Source: JALZKA01 sp963717635
GTDB lineage: Bacteria; Actinomycetota; Thermoleophilia; Solirubrobacterales; 70-9
DNA: 64,000 bases
Reading direction: 5' to 3'
NCBI GenBank assembly: GCA_963717635.1
Contig: OY970347.1
Location: 930,001-994,000, forward strand
Below the pieces are notes generated by a model that worked only from the letters and a program-made list of their open reading frames with translations, did not search any database and was not told the DNA's origin. Both the position numbers and the translations under genes were made by a program. Positions 27,223 to 38,547 of this stretch are shown here, in pieces. Position 1 is the stretch's first letter. Every line of letters starts with the position of its first letter.

Positions 27223-27644
27223 CGAGCGTCGTCGCGGCGGCGCTCGCACTTGCCGCCTTCACGGGGTGCGGCGAGGACCACGTTCCCGCGCGACCGGCGG
27301 ATCCAGGGCCGCCCGTGCCCGAACGCCCCAAGGACCCGGATCCTGCCCGGGTTGAGCGCGCCCGGTGCCTCGACGGCATCGCCGGTTGCGTCAGCGCGAC
27401 GGGGACCATCGTCTACGTGGAGCGGGTCGACCCGGACGGGGACGGCGATGTCCACTTCGTGCTGCTCGACTCAGCCGGGGTGACCGCGCCGGGCATCACC
27501 GTCGTCGATGTGGCTGCCGACCTGCGGCCCCGGCCGCTTCCCGGGCCGGGGGACCGGCTGAGCGCCGCCGGCCCCGTGTTCCGCGGCTCTTACGGGCAGC
27601 GCCAGATCGAGGCGGACGTCGTCAACCGCCAACCGTCCAACTAA
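27219..27644 (+). CDS. Putative lipoprotein with OB-like domain, CTG start
   Basis: The frame opens at CTG 27219-27221, sharing bases with the lysS stop (CTGA), and gives a hydrophobic segment followed by FTGCGEDH, a possible lipobox. No ATG, GTG or TTG is in frame near the start. The remainder resembles a small beta-rich domain (GTIVYVERVDPDGDGDVHFVLL). It is followed 14 nt later by the L,D-transpeptidase, so it may act at the cell envelope. The start is the weak point of this call. Confidence 0.5.
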   Translation: MTSVVAAALALAAFTGCGEDHVPARPADPGPPVPERPKDPDPARVERARCLDGIAGCVSATGTIVYVERVDPDGDGDVHFVLLDSAGVTAPGITVVDVAADLRPRPLPGPGDRLSAAGPVFRGSYGQRQIEADVVNRQPSN

Positions 27645-27658
27645 CATCACAGCGATCA

Positions 27659-28456
27659 ATGAGGCGCGCGTTTCTTTCGACAGCGATCGCCGTGGGACTG
27701 CTATCGGGGGCGCCAGGGACTTCGGCACCGGGCGCCCACGAGGGTTCACACGACCCCGGACCGGCCTTTCGCGCGGACCGCGCCGCCGCGCCCCCCGCCG
27801 AGACCGGCGAACCCGAGGGCACCGCGATCCTCTCGAACGAGCGCACGCTCTCGCGCTGGGCCTACGTGCCGCGCCGGCTTACGGCCAAGGCGCGCCCGCG
27901 ACCTGGCGCCCGGGTCGTCAAGCGGCTCCGGTCGACGACGGCTGACGGCACCCCCGAGCTCGTGCTCGCGTTACGCCAGCGACAGGTCGCGAGCGGCGCA
28001 ACCTGGGTCCTGGTGCGGCTGCCGATGCGGCCGAACGGCAGCAAGGGCTGGGTGCGCCGCGGCGGGCTCGGCGCGTTCCACGTCGTGCGCACGCGGTTGG
28101 TGATCGACCGCGACAACTTCACCATCAGCCTCTATCGCCGCGGGCACCGAGTGGTCAGGGCGAGGATCGGGGTGGGCACGCCGGACGCCCCGACCCCGGT
28201 CGGCCGCTTCTACGTGCGCGAGCGCCTGATCCCGATCCGCCGCAACACCGTCTATGGCGTCTTCGCGTTCGGGACGAGCGCGTTCTCGCCCGCGATCTCG
28301 GACTGGCCCGGGGGTGGGATCATCGGCGTCCATGGCACCAACCAGCCGGAGTTGATCCCGGGGCGGGTCTCGCACGGCTGCGTCCGCGTCCGCAACAAGG
28401 AGATTCGCAAACTGAAGCGCCGCACCCCGCTCGGCACGCCGATCCGCATCCGCTGA
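27659..28456 (+). CDS. Secreted L,D-transpeptidase (YkuD family)
   Basis: An exported enzyme of 265 residues that forms 3-3 peptidoglycan cross-links or anchors proteins. A signal peptide (about 1-25) is followed by a divergent SH3-like region and a YkuD domain (about 140-265). The catalytic motif is intact: GIIGVHGTNQPEL followed by SHGCVRVRN with the nucleophile cysteine. Together with the upstream lipoprotein and the hydrolase at 9388 it marks active cell-wall remodelling. Confidence 0.92.
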   Translation: MRRAFLSTAIAVGLLSGAPGTSAPGAHEGSHDPGPAFRADRAAAPPAETGEPEGTAILSNERTLSRWAYVPRRLTAKARPRPGARVVKRLRSTTADGTPELVLALRQRQVASGATWVLVRLPMRPNGSKGWVRRGGLGAFHVVRTRLVIDRDNFTISLYRRGHRVVRARIGVGTPDAPTPVGRFYVRERLIPIRRNTVYGVFAFGTSAFSPAISDWPGGGIIGVHGTNQPELIPGRVSHGCVRVRNKEIRKLKRRTPLGTPIRIR

Positions 28457-28566
28457 CCCATTCGACCGCGTTTCTCAGCGTCCGACGGGCGGAAGTGATA
28501 GAAAACGCACGCCTGACCGACTGGGCGGGCGAGGTGTTCACCGGAACCATGGGAGGGAATTCGCAG

Positions 28567-29619
28567 ATGAACGGAAAGCGTCGAAGCGTTCGCCGAGGCC
28601 TGCTGCTGGCAGCATTGGCTTTCGTTGTCGTCCCAGCGACCGAAGCATCCGCCGGCAGACTGCTGGTAACCGGCCACGACTGGGACTATCACTGCGGTAC
28701 GTCGCCGCCCAGCCAGTGCCACTACGTCAGCACCGGAGTCAAGTATGTGCGCGCCGGCTCGAACAAGCCCGTCTTGGTCCTCGACCAGCCGGACTTCGAC
28801 GTCGGCAACGCCCTCGACGCGGCGTTCAGCCCGTCGTTCCCGCGCGAGGTCGTGACCCCAACCTCCAACCGCTGGCGGACGATGAAGCTCACGCCGAGGA
28901 AGTGGAGCGCGATTCTGGTCGCCTCCGACACCAGCTGCGGCGGTTGCGACCTGAACCAGATTGGGGTCGAGGACTCCGAGGCGATCAACAAGCGCAAGCG
29001 CGCGATCGCGAAGTACTTCAACAAGGGCGGCGGGATCATGGTCGCCGCCGGCGCCGATCACGGTGACGGCAACGATCCGGACGACATCTTCTACGACTTC
29101 GTCCCGATCCCCGTCGGCGCCGTTGCGGTGACTCAGCCGTTCACGCTCACCCCGCTCGGTGAGCGGATCGGTTTCCGCGACAACGCGGCGGCTCCGGGCG
29201 GCAGCGACATCAACTGCTGCGCGACCCACAACGCGTTCAAGAAGCCGCGCCGCGGCGGCGCGCTGAAGATCGCCGAGAAGGACAGCGGCGGCTTCGCCGA
29301 GACGCTGGTCGCCAAGGGCAAGATCGTCGGCGGCCAGATCGTCAGCGGCGGCAAGTTGAAGCTCCGGATCAGCCCGAAGGAAGTCAACAAGGGCGAGAAC
29401 GCCTGCTTCGGCTTCAAGGTCACGAGCGGCAAGAAGACGGTCAACAACGCGACCGTCAAGTTCGGCGGCGACAAGGTGAAGACGAACAAGAACGGCAAGG
29501 GCACGATCTGCCGTTCGTTCGGTTCGCTGGGTAAGAAGACCGCCAAGGCGACGAAGTCGGGCTTCGACCCGGATACCGCGGCCACCTTCGTGGTCCGCGC
29601 CCCCGGGTTCACCGGCTAG
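28567..29619 (+). CDS. Secreted GATase-like protein with Ig-like C-terminal domain
   Basis: A 350-residue exported protein. The signal peptide (about 1-30) ends in the TEASAG region. The main domain (about 32-250) starts GRLLVTGHDWDYHCG and has KKYFNKGGGIMVAAGADHG-like turns, reminiscent of class I glutamine-amidotransferase or ThuA-like folds, with several cysteines that could form disulfides. The last 80 residues (ISPKEVNKGENACFGFKV onward) resemble a lysine-rich bacterial Ig-like repeat. GGGAGGG precedes ATG 28567. The function is unknown and the fold assignment is tentative. Confidence 0.65.
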   Translation: MNGKRRSVRRGLLLAALAFVVVPATEASAGRLLVTGHDWDYHCGTSPPSQCHYVSTGVKYVRAGSNKPVLVLDQPDFDVGNALDAAFSPSFPREVVTPTSNRWRTMKLTPRKWSAILVASDTSCGGCDLNQIGVEDSEAINKRKRAIAKYFNKGGGIMVAAGADHGDGNDPDDIFYDFVPIPVGAVAVTQPFTLTPLGERIGFRDNAAAPGGSDINCCATHNAFKKPRRGGALKIAEKDSGGFAETLVAKGKIVGGQIVSGGKLKLRISPKEVNKGENACFGFKVTSGKKTVNNATVKFGGDKVKTNKNGKGTICRSFGSLGKKTAKATKSGFDPDTAATFVVRAPGFTG

Positions 29620-29642
29620 CTCGCAGGCAAAAGCACTGGACC

Positions 29643-29670
29643 AACGGGCGGGCCAAGCGGCCCGCCCGTT
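29643..29670. terminator. Bidirectional hairpin terminator
   Basis: AACGGGCGGGCC (29643-29654) and GGCCCGCCCGTT (29659-29670) form a perfect 12-bp stem with an AAGC tetraloop. It lies between the convergent secreted-protein gene and enoyl-CoA hydratase gene, so it can end transcription from both sides. Confidence 0.85.
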
Positions 29671-29674
29671 GCGG

Positions 29675-30478
29675 TTAGAGACCGTGGTTCGGCCACTCCG
29701 GGGTCTCGCCGCGCTTGAACGCGCCGGCGCCGATCGCGTGCGAGTCCCGGCGCAGGAACATCGCCAGCGCGGCTTCCATCTCCTGCCGCAGCTGCTCCTC
29801 GTAGGTCCGGCCGACGTTCCTGACCATCGTCTCCTTGTCGGTCCGGATCGCGCCCTGCGGCAGCGCCGCGATCTCGTGCGCAAGCTCGAGCGCCCGGTCG
29901 AGAGCCTGGCCCTCGGGAACGACCTCGTGCACGAGCCCGATCCGCTCGGCCTCCTCGGCGCCGACGGCGCGGCCGGTGATGATCATCTCCATCGCCCGCG
30001 AGTAGCCGACCGCCATCGGCAGGCGCACCGTCATCCCGTCGCCGGCGACGATGTTCCAGCGCCGCTCGAGCGCTCCGAAGACCGCGTTGGCGGCAGCGAT
30101 CCGGATGTCGGCCAGGAGCGCGTTCTCGAGGCCGGCCGCGACCGCCCAACCGTTGATCGCCGCGATCACCGGCTTGAACACGTCCACCCGCCGCGAGTAC
30201 CCGCAGCTGCCGGCCTCGTTGTAGAGCGCGGTCCGGAACTCGTCGACCTCGGGCACCGGCCACTCGGCGGCGTCGGCAAGGTCCCAGCCCGCGCAGAAGG
30301 CGTCGCCGCTGCCGGTGATCACCAGCACGAACGCGTCTGGGTCGTCCCGAAACGCCTGCCACGCGTGATGCAGCTCGGCGTTCATCTCGCGGCTGATCGC
30401 GTTGCGCTGATCCGGGCGGTCGTAGGTGAGCACGGTGACGTGGCCGTCGCGCTCGTAGGTCAGGGTCCGGTAGTCCAT
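29675..30478 (-). CDS. Enoyl-CoA hydratase/isomerase family protein
   Basis: A crotonase-fold protein of 267 residues. Oxyanion-hole segments are present: GDAFCAGWDLAD and the AVAAGLENALLAD helix start. The two catalytic glutamate positions appear filled (GLENAL and FGALERRWN). The second region departs from the usual PEVKLGLIPG, so the substrate may not be a simple fatty enoyl-CoA. A GGAGG site lies just before the ATG at 30478. It is transcribed away from clpC. Confidence 0.85.
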   Translation of the reverse strand: MDYRTLTYERDGHVTVLTYDRPDQRNAISREMNAELHHAWQAFRDDPDAFVLVITGSGDAFCAGWDLADAAEWPVPEVDEFRTALYNEAGSCGYSRRVDVFKPVIAAINGWAVAAGLENALLADIRIAAANAVFGALERRWNIVAGDGMTVRLPMAVGYSRAMEMIITGRAVGAEEAERIGLVHEVVPEGQALDRALELAHEIAALPQGAIRTDKETMVRNVGRTYEEQLRQEMEAALAMFLRRDSHAIGAGAFKRGETPEWPNHGL

Positions 30479-30730
30479 CGCTCCTCCGTTTCGAGTCGTG
30501 GTGCCGCAGAAGCTCGCAGTTTGCGTCCCTGCACGTCGAAACCGTGCCTGGCCGCGCAGGCCCCCGGATATACTCGTCCCTCGCTGTAGTTCGACAACCG
30601 GAGGTTCTAATCCCACGGCAGCTCGCGGCCGAAGAAGTGGATGGAACCACCGGCGCTGTCGCGTCCCCCGAGGCGACTAGAACTTAAACCCAAGGATCAG
30701 ATCCCGAACCAAGGCAGAGGCGGTTGAGAA
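30479..30730 (+). promoter_or_regulatory. clpC upstream region with TATACT box and long leader
   Basis: 252 nt without a gene. GATATACT places a likely -10 element at 30569-30574, leaving about 150 nt of untranslated leader before the clpC GTG. A short T-loop-like stretch (GGTTCTAATCC) occurs near 30603 but is not part of a tRNA. No CtsR, HrcA or ClgR-like repeat is evident, so stress control of clpC here is not obvious from sequence. Confidence 0.4.
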
Positions 30731-33307
<2,577 letters not shown>

Positions 33308-33310
33308 CCG

Positions 33311-33424
33311 GGCCCGAGCCTCGGCGTTGCCTGCCGGGCTCCACGGGCATCCAGCCCTCTGTCCTCACGGGCATCCATGCCCGGACAGAGTCGCCCGGGC
33401 AGGCAATCGCCGAGTCCCGGCCCT
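33311..33424. terminator. Nested long hairpin between convergent clpC and esterase genes
   Basis: CTCGGCG-TTGCCTGCC near 33320-33336 pairs with GGCAGGCAA-CGCCGAG near 33398-33414, with two single-base bulges. Inside, CTCTGTCC/GGACAGAG (33357-33364 with 33382-33389) encloses GGGCAT/ATGCCC. The whole 110-nt gap is therefore one branched hairpin, a plausible two-way terminator. Confidence 0.65.
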
Positions 33425-33439
33425 GGGCGCGGCAGCACG

Positions 33440-35236
33440 CTAGCGCCGGACGCGCTCGCAGTTCTTCGCGACGAGGTCCCGCACCGAGGCGACTGCCACG
33501 TCGCGCCCGCGCCCGCAGCGAATCCGGTCGCGGCCCTTGCCGCCGACCAGGCGGTCGTTCCCCCGACCCCCCGCGAGCCGGTCGTGGCCGCGCTGCCCGT
33601 AGAGGCAGTCGTCACCGGCCTTGCCTCGCAGCAGGTCGTTGCCCCTGCCACCGCGAATCGCGTCGCCCGAGCCCGACGGGGGCAGGGTCGTGGGCGTGTC
33701 GGATGCGGCGGTGCCGCGCTGCGGCAGCGCGCAGCGAACGCCGCCCCCGCCGCCGGGCGGCGTTCCCGGCGGCGCGCTGTACGCGTCGGAGACGAAGCTG
33801 TAGCCCGGGGGCAGCCCGTCGGGAGCCATCGTCGCGCAACCGGCCCGCATGTCGTCACAGGTCACCTCGGTGCCCGCGGCGGTCACGAGGTCGAAGGGCG
33901 ATCGGAAGTAGAACGAGAAGGCGTTGGGATCGTCGTTCAGGTCGATCTGACCGCTGCGTTCGTCAGCTCGCCAGCGGTCGGTCAGAAGCCGGCGGTCGGC
34001 GGCCTCCTCGCAGGCCGAGCCCGGCGCGCACTTGACGTGCTTGTCGAACCAGGCCGTCGAGTACCAGGCGACCATGTCGCCCCCGCGAAGCGTCGAGAGG
34101 CCCAGCACCGCCGTGGTCATGCCCGGAATGAACGCGGACTCCTCGTGGGAGCCGCCACGGATCGTGAACTCCATCGAGTCGACCCCGGCCGTCTTGTAGG
34201 CGGCGAAACCGGCGTTCTTGGCCAGCGGGTCCGGGTCCGAGAGCATCGGCGTCGGCGTGATTCCGTAGTCGTTCGAGATGCCGAGCGCGGGCTTCGTGAT
34301 CGGCGGGCTCGCCGGCCGCGGCGCCGCACCGCTCGTGCAGGCGGGAGGATCGCCCTGCGGTGCGCGGAGGTTGTCCCAGGCAGCGATCGCGTCGACGCGA
34401 TCGTCGATCTGACCGACGTAGGAGACGGCCGAGGCGCCCAATGAATGGCCCGCGATGCCGACCCGATCGGGATCGACGAGATCGGACAGCGGATTGAACT
34501 CGGCGTTCCGGCCCTCCTCGACCCGGCGGTCCTGCTTGGGCGAGTGGTCGGTGCCCGACGTGCAGCTCGGCCGCGGGTCGTAGGGATCGTCCGGCGTCGA
34601 GAGCGCGAAGTCGAGGGCGTCCTCGGTGTTGTCGTAGAACGGCCGGCCCTGCTGCGACGGCACGCCGTCATTTGCGTCGGCGCCCTCGCCGAACGTGTCG
34701 GAGCGACCCTGGCCCTGGACGTCGTAGGTGAGGACGACGTAACCGTGTTTGGCGAGGGTCGCCGCCTGGCCCCAATAGAGCTGCTCGGGTGCCTGCACGG
34801 AGCCGGTCGTGATCACGACGAGCGGCCGTATCGCCGGCCCCGATTCGGTCGCCCAGACCCGGCCTGAGATGGTCGAGCCGTTGCGCGCCGTGAACAGCAC
34901 GGGCTTGACGGTCCCGAAGCCGTTGTCCTTCCAGTCGTAGAAGCGGACGTCGCCCGCGCACTCGTTGCCGTTCTGAGCGCAGACGTTCCCGGCGAAGACC
35001 CGCTCAGGGTCGTCCGCGGCGATCTGGGCCATCGACGCGAGATTCGCGGTGTTCGCCTCGATCAGCCGTGCTTGGAACTCGGGCGTCAGCGTGACGTACT
35101 GCATCCGCTCGTTGGTCTTCGCGAAGTTCTTGACCTCCAGCGCGGGGTCAAAGGCCGCCGCTACGGCTGGTGGCGCGAGCGCAGCGGCAAACATGGCCAG
35201 CGCCGCCAATCGTCCCGGTACACCCGTCCCAACCAC
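33440..35236 (-). CDS. Secreted alpha/beta-hydrolase with RTX-like C-terminal repeats
   Basis: A 598-residue exported protein. The signal peptide (about 1-28) precedes an alpha/beta-hydrolase domain with nucleophile motif GIAGHSLGAS and an acid/His region ending in the GGSHEES area. The C-terminal 60 residues carry glycine/aspartate repeats (GGRGNDLLRGKAGDDCLYG, AGGRGNDRL) like hemolysin-type calcium-binding nonapeptides. It is probably a lipase or esterase acting outside the cell. The GTG at 35236 has a CATAAT box 8 nt upstream. It lies inside the otherwise conserved clpC-radA interval, so it is a lineage insertion. Confidence 0.8.
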   Translation of the reverse strand: MVGTGVPGRLAALAMFAAALAPPAVAAAFDPALEVKNFAKTNERMQYVTLTPEFQARLIEANTANLASMAQIAADDPERVFAGNVCAQNGNECAGDVRFYDWKDNGFGTVKPVLFTARNGSTISGRVWATESGPAIRPLVVITTGSVQAPEQLYWGQAATLAKHGYVVLTYDVQGQGRSDTFGEGADANDGVPSQQGRPFYDNTEDALDFALSTPDDPYDPRPSCTSGTDHSPKQDRRVEEGRNAEFNPLSDLVDPDRVGIAGHSLGASAVSYVGQIDDRVDAIAAWDNLRAPQGDPPACTSGAAPRPASPPITKPALGISNDYGITPTPMLSDPDPLAKNAGFAAYKTAGVDSMEFTIRGGSHEESAFIPGMTTAVLGLSTLRGGDMVAWYSTAWFDKHVKCAPGSACEEAADRRLLTDRWRADERSGQIDLNDDPNAFSFYFRSPFDLVTAAGTEVTCDDMRAGCATMAPDGLPPGYSFVSDAYSAPPGTPPGGGGGVRCALPQRGTAASDTPTTLPPSGSGDAIRGGRGNDLLRGKAGDDCLYGQRGHDRLAGGRGNDRLVGGKGRDRIRCGRGRDVAVASVRDLVAKNCERVRR

Positions 35237-35318
35237 GCCGCGGGATTATGGCTGCGCCTTGCGCGGCGCGCGCCGGTCGGGGGGCGAAGCCGTCGGACCC
35301 GGTGCCTAGATTGGTCGC

Positions 35319-36704
35319 ATGGCGCGCCCGACCTCCTACTTCTGCCAGTCCTGCGGGCACGAGGCGCTGCGCTGGGCCGGGCAGTGCGCCGGCTGCGGCG
35401 AGTGGAACACGTTGGTCGAGGCGCCGAAGCCGGACGCCGCGCCGAGCGCCGGCAGGGGTGGCCGCGCCCGGGGCGGGACGGCGGCCAAGCCGGTCGCCCT
35501 GCGCGACGTCTCAGCACCCGCGGTCGAGCGCCTCAAGACGGGGATCGACGAGCTTGACCGGGTCCTCGGCGGCGGCCTCGTGCCGGGCTCGATCGTGCTG
35601 CTCGGCGGCTCGCCCGGGATCGGCAAGTCGACGCTCACCGGCATGGCCCTGGGCAACCTGGTTGCGACCGGCCGTCGCCCGCTCTACGTCTCGGGCGAGG
35701 AGTCCGCCGCACAGGTGCGGATGCGAGCCACCCGCCTCGGCGAGTCGGCGCTGGCGGTGCCGGCGATCGCCGAGACGTCGCTGGAGACGGTGCTCGCCAC
35801 GCTCGAGGCCGAGCGGCCGGACGTCTGCGTGATCGACTCGATCCAGACGATGAACGCTGCGGGGATGACCGGCGCCCCCGGCTCGGTCGGCCAGGTCCGC
35901 GAGGCGGCCAACGCCATCTCCGAGGTGGCCAAGCGAATCGACAGCGCCGTGATCCTGGTAGGCCACGTGACCAAGGAGGGCGCCGTCGCCGGGCCGCGGG
36001 TGCTCGAGCACCTGGTCGACTGTGTGCTGCTGTTCGAGGGCGAGCGCGAGCGCAGCTTCCGCACCCTGCGCGCGCTTAAGAACCGGTTTGGTGCGACCAG
36101 CGAGGTCGGGGTCTTCGAGATGAAGGGCGGTGGCCTGGTCGAGGTCGAGGACCCGTCGGCGCGCTTCGTCGGCGAGGCCTCGGGCGCTCCGGGATCCTGC
36201 GTGCTGTGCTCGATGGAGGGCACGCGGCCCCTGCTGGTCGAGGTCCAGGCCCTGGTCGCCCCAACCGAGATCGTGCCGCCGCGCCGGGTCGCGAACGGGG
36301 TCGACCGCAACCGCCTGGCGATGATCCTCGCGGTCCTCGCTCGCCACGGAGGCCCCGGGCTCGCGAGCGCCGACGTGTTCGTGAACGTGGCCGGCGGTGT
36401 GCGCGTGGACGAGCCGGGCGCCGACCTCGCCGTCGCGCTGGCGATCGCCTCCGCGCACCGCGGCGAGCCACTGGCGGATCCCGAGGGCAAGCCGCTGGCG
36501 TGCTTCGGGGAGGTCGGGCTGACCGGCGAGCTCCGCACCGTCGGCCACGCTGACCGGCGCCTTGCCGAAGCCGCCAAGTTCGGGCTCGCCCCGGTCGTCG
36601 GCCCGCCCGACACCGAACGCCTGCCGGGCCTGGCGCCGCAGGCCACGCTGCGCGCGGCACTGGGCACGGCCCTTGCCCGGACGCCGAAGCGGGCGGCGGC
36701 GTAA
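35319..36704 (+). CDS. radA: DNA repair protein RadA
   Basis: RadA (Sms) is a RecA-related motor that promotes branch migration in recombination. The N-terminal C4 zinc finger (CQSCGHEALRWAGQCAGCGE, about residues 8-27) is complete. Walker A GGSPGIGKST is near 97, the KNRFG signature is near 252, and a Lon-like C-terminal domain follows. Length is 461 residues. TAGATT (35307-35312) lies 6 nt before the ATG, a clear leaderless start. Confidence 0.96.
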   Translation: MARPTSYFCQSCGHEALRWAGQCAGCGEWNTLVEAPKPDAAPSAGRGGRARGGTAAKPVALRDVSAPAVERLKTGIDELDRVLGGGLVPGSIVLLGGSPGIGKSTLTGMALGNLVATGRRPLYVSGEESAAQVRMRATRLGESALAVPAIAETSLETVLATLEAERPDVCVIDSIQTMNAAGMTGAPGSVGQVREAANAISEVAKRIDSAVILVGHVTKEGAVAGPRVLEHLVDCVLLFEGERERSFRTLRALKNRFGATSEVGVFEMKGGGLVEVEDPSARFVGEASGAPGSCVLCSMEGTRPLLVEVQALVAPTEIVPPRRVANGVDRNRLAMILAVLARHGGPGLASADVFVNVAGGVRVDEPGADLAVALAIASAHRGEPLADPEGKPLACFGEVGLTGELRTVGHADRRLAEAAKFGLAPVVGPPDTERLPGLAPQATLRAALGTALARTPKRAAA

Positions 36705-36795
36705 CTCGTATCCCGCTTGACAAAGCCCTTTCCGACCTATCCACACGGGATTCGGCGGATCGTTGTTTGCAGGGGCATCTGTCACCATTGACTGA

Positions 36796-37905
36796 GTGAT
36801 GGCGCTCCCTAGCGGTGATGAACTGACCGAACTTGAGGCGCGCCAAGACCCTCGGCTGCTGCGTGCGCTTGACTCCGTCGCGCCCGGCACGCCGCTCCGC
36901 GAGGGGATCGACAACATCCTCCACGCCCAGACCGGTGCCCTGATCCTGGTCGCCGAGGCGGACGAGGTCTCGTTCCTGTTCTCCGGCGGGATCAAGCTTG
37001 GCGTCGACTATTCGCCGGCGCTGCTCTACCAGCTCGCGAAGATGGACGGCGCGATCGTCCTGGCCCCCGATTCCAACCGGCTCTGCTGGGCCAACGTCCA
37101 GCTGATGCCCGATCCGACGATCCTTTCGATGGAGACCGGGACCCGGCACCGCACGGCTGAGCGCGTCTCGAAACAGACCGAGGCGCTCGTGATCGCGATC
37201 TCGCAGCGGCGCGACGTCGTCTCGCTCTACGTCGGCGGGATCAAGTACATCCTCGAGGACATCTCGACCGTGCTCTCGCGGGCGAACCAGGGGTTGGCGA
37301 CCCTCGAGAAGTATCGGGCCCGCCTCGATCAGGTCTCCGGCCGCCTCACCCAGCTCGAGTTCGTGGGCGACGCCGTCCTCTATGACGTGCTCTCCGTCCT
37401 TCAGCGGGCCGAGCTGGTAGCGCGAATGGCCGCGGAGGTCGAGCGCTGGATCATCGAGCTCGGCGCCGAGGGGCGCCTGATCGAGATGCAGCTCGAGGAG
37501 CTGGTCGTCGGGGTGATCGCCGAACGCGGCGCGCTGATCCGCGACTACTCGACCTCGGTCTCGGAGCCCGCCGTCGAGCAGGCGATCTCCGAGCTCAGCC
37601 GTCTCGACCATCAGGAGCTGCTCGACTTCGGCCGCCTTGCCGAGCTCCTCGGGCACGATCGCAAGACCAACACCCTTGACTTCCCTGTCGTGCCACGGGG
37701 CTTCCGCGCGCTTTCGCGCGTGCCGAGGCTCCCTCGCCTGGTGGCCCAAAAGCTCGTCGACCACTTCGGCGATCTCGGGGCCATCCTCACCGCCGCCGAC
37801 AGCGATCTGGAGGCAGTGGACGGCGTCGGGGAGGCTCGCGCGATCGAGATCCGCGAGGGGCTCCGCCGGCTTCAAGAGGTCGACCTCGTCGATCGTTACC
37901 CGTAA
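36796..37905 (+). CDS. disA: DNA integrity scanning diadenylate cyclase DisA
   Basis: DisA makes cyclic di-AMP from two ATP and stops when it meets branched DNA. The DAC domain (about 20-145) has the DGAIVL and GTRHRTAERVS motifs needed for catalysis. A helical linker and a C-terminal helix-hairpin-helix DNA-binding domain (ADSDLEAVDGVGEARA) follow. Length is 369 residues. GTG 36796 or ATG 36799 could start it. A TTGACA with a possible TATCCA lies about 75 nt upstream. The radA-disA pairing is conserved. Confidence 0.95.
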   Translation: MMALPSGDELTELEARQDPRLLRALDSVAPGTPLREGIDNILHAQTGALILVAEADEVSFLFSGGIKLGVDYSPALLYQLAKMDGAIVLAPDSNRLCWANVQLMPDPTILSMETGTRHRTAERVSKQTEALVIAISQRRDVVSLYVGGIKYILEDISTVLSRANQGLATLEKYRARLDQVSGRLTQLEFVGDAVLYDVLSVLQRAELVARMAAEVERWIIELGAEGRLIEMQLEELVVGVIAERGALIRDYSTSVSEPAVEQAISELSRLDHQELLDFGRLAELLGHDRKTNTLDFPVVPRGFRALSRVPRLPRLVAQKLVDHFGDLGAILTAADSDLEAVDGVGEARAIEIREGLRRLQEVDLVDRYP

Positions 37906-37934
37906 CCAATGAAGGGGTCACCCCGGAGGTGACC

Positions 37935-38525
37935 GTGAATGAGAAGGAGGACACAATTCCTGAAGTAGCCACGGAGGAATCGGTCGAGATCGGCGACGAG
38001 CTCGGCCCCGTTGAGTGCGATTACAAGACGGGCGACCATGTCGTCTACCCGCACCACGGGGCCGGCGTCGTGCAGAAGCGTGAGTCCAAGGAGCTCCTGG
38101 GGGAGAAGCGCGACTATCTGACGATCAAGATCCTCCACAACGACATGACCGTGATGGTGCCGTGTGAGAACGCGCACCGCGCCGGGTTGCGGCGGGTCAT
38201 CGACCCGAAGCAGGTCGAGGAAGTGATCGACGTGCTGACCGGCGAGCTGTCCGAGATGCCGAAGAACTGGAACCGCCGGTTCAAGTACAACCGCGAGAAG
38301 ATCAAGACCGGCGACATCTTCGAGATCGCCGAAGTCGTGCGCAACCTCGCCATCCGCGAGTGGGAGAAGGGTCTCTCGACCGGCGAGAAGCAGATGTACA
38401 CGCGGGCCAAGAAGATCCTGGCCTCGGAGTTCATGTACGCGCTCGAGAAGGATGAGGAGGGCGCCGAGGAGTACATCGACGGCCTGCTCGAGGACCGTTT
38501 CGGCGCAGCCAAGGCGACTGCCTAA
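37935..38525 (+). CDS. carD: CarD-family transcription factor
   Basis: CarD binds the RNA polymerase beta subunit and stabilises open complexes at promoters, which matters for weak GC-rich promoters. The N-terminal Tudor-like interaction domain (about 30-90: YKTGDHVVYPHHGAGVV) is followed by a helical DNA-binding domain. The GTG at 37935 is preceded by GGAGG at a 5-nt spacing; an earlier GTG at 37929 lies inside that site and is unlikely. Length is 196 residues. It sits directly before ispD, as in mycobacteria. Confidence 0.93.
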   Translation: MNEKEDTIPEVATEESVEIGDELGPVECDYKTGDHVVYPHHGAGVVQKRESKELLGEKRDYLTIKILHNDMTVMVPCENAHRAGLRRVIDPKQVEEVIDVLTGELSEMPKNWNRRFKYNREKIKTGDIFEIAEVVRNLAIREWEKGLSTGEKQMYTRAKKILASEFMYALEKDEEGAEEYIDGLLEDRFGAAKATA

Positions 38526-38547
38526 GACGCCACCCCAAGCGACCGCC

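Noticed and set aside
30590..30660. tRNA-like sequence before clpC
   Set aside because: A T-loop-like GGTTCTAATCC is present, but no acceptor, D or anticodon stems can be formed around it.
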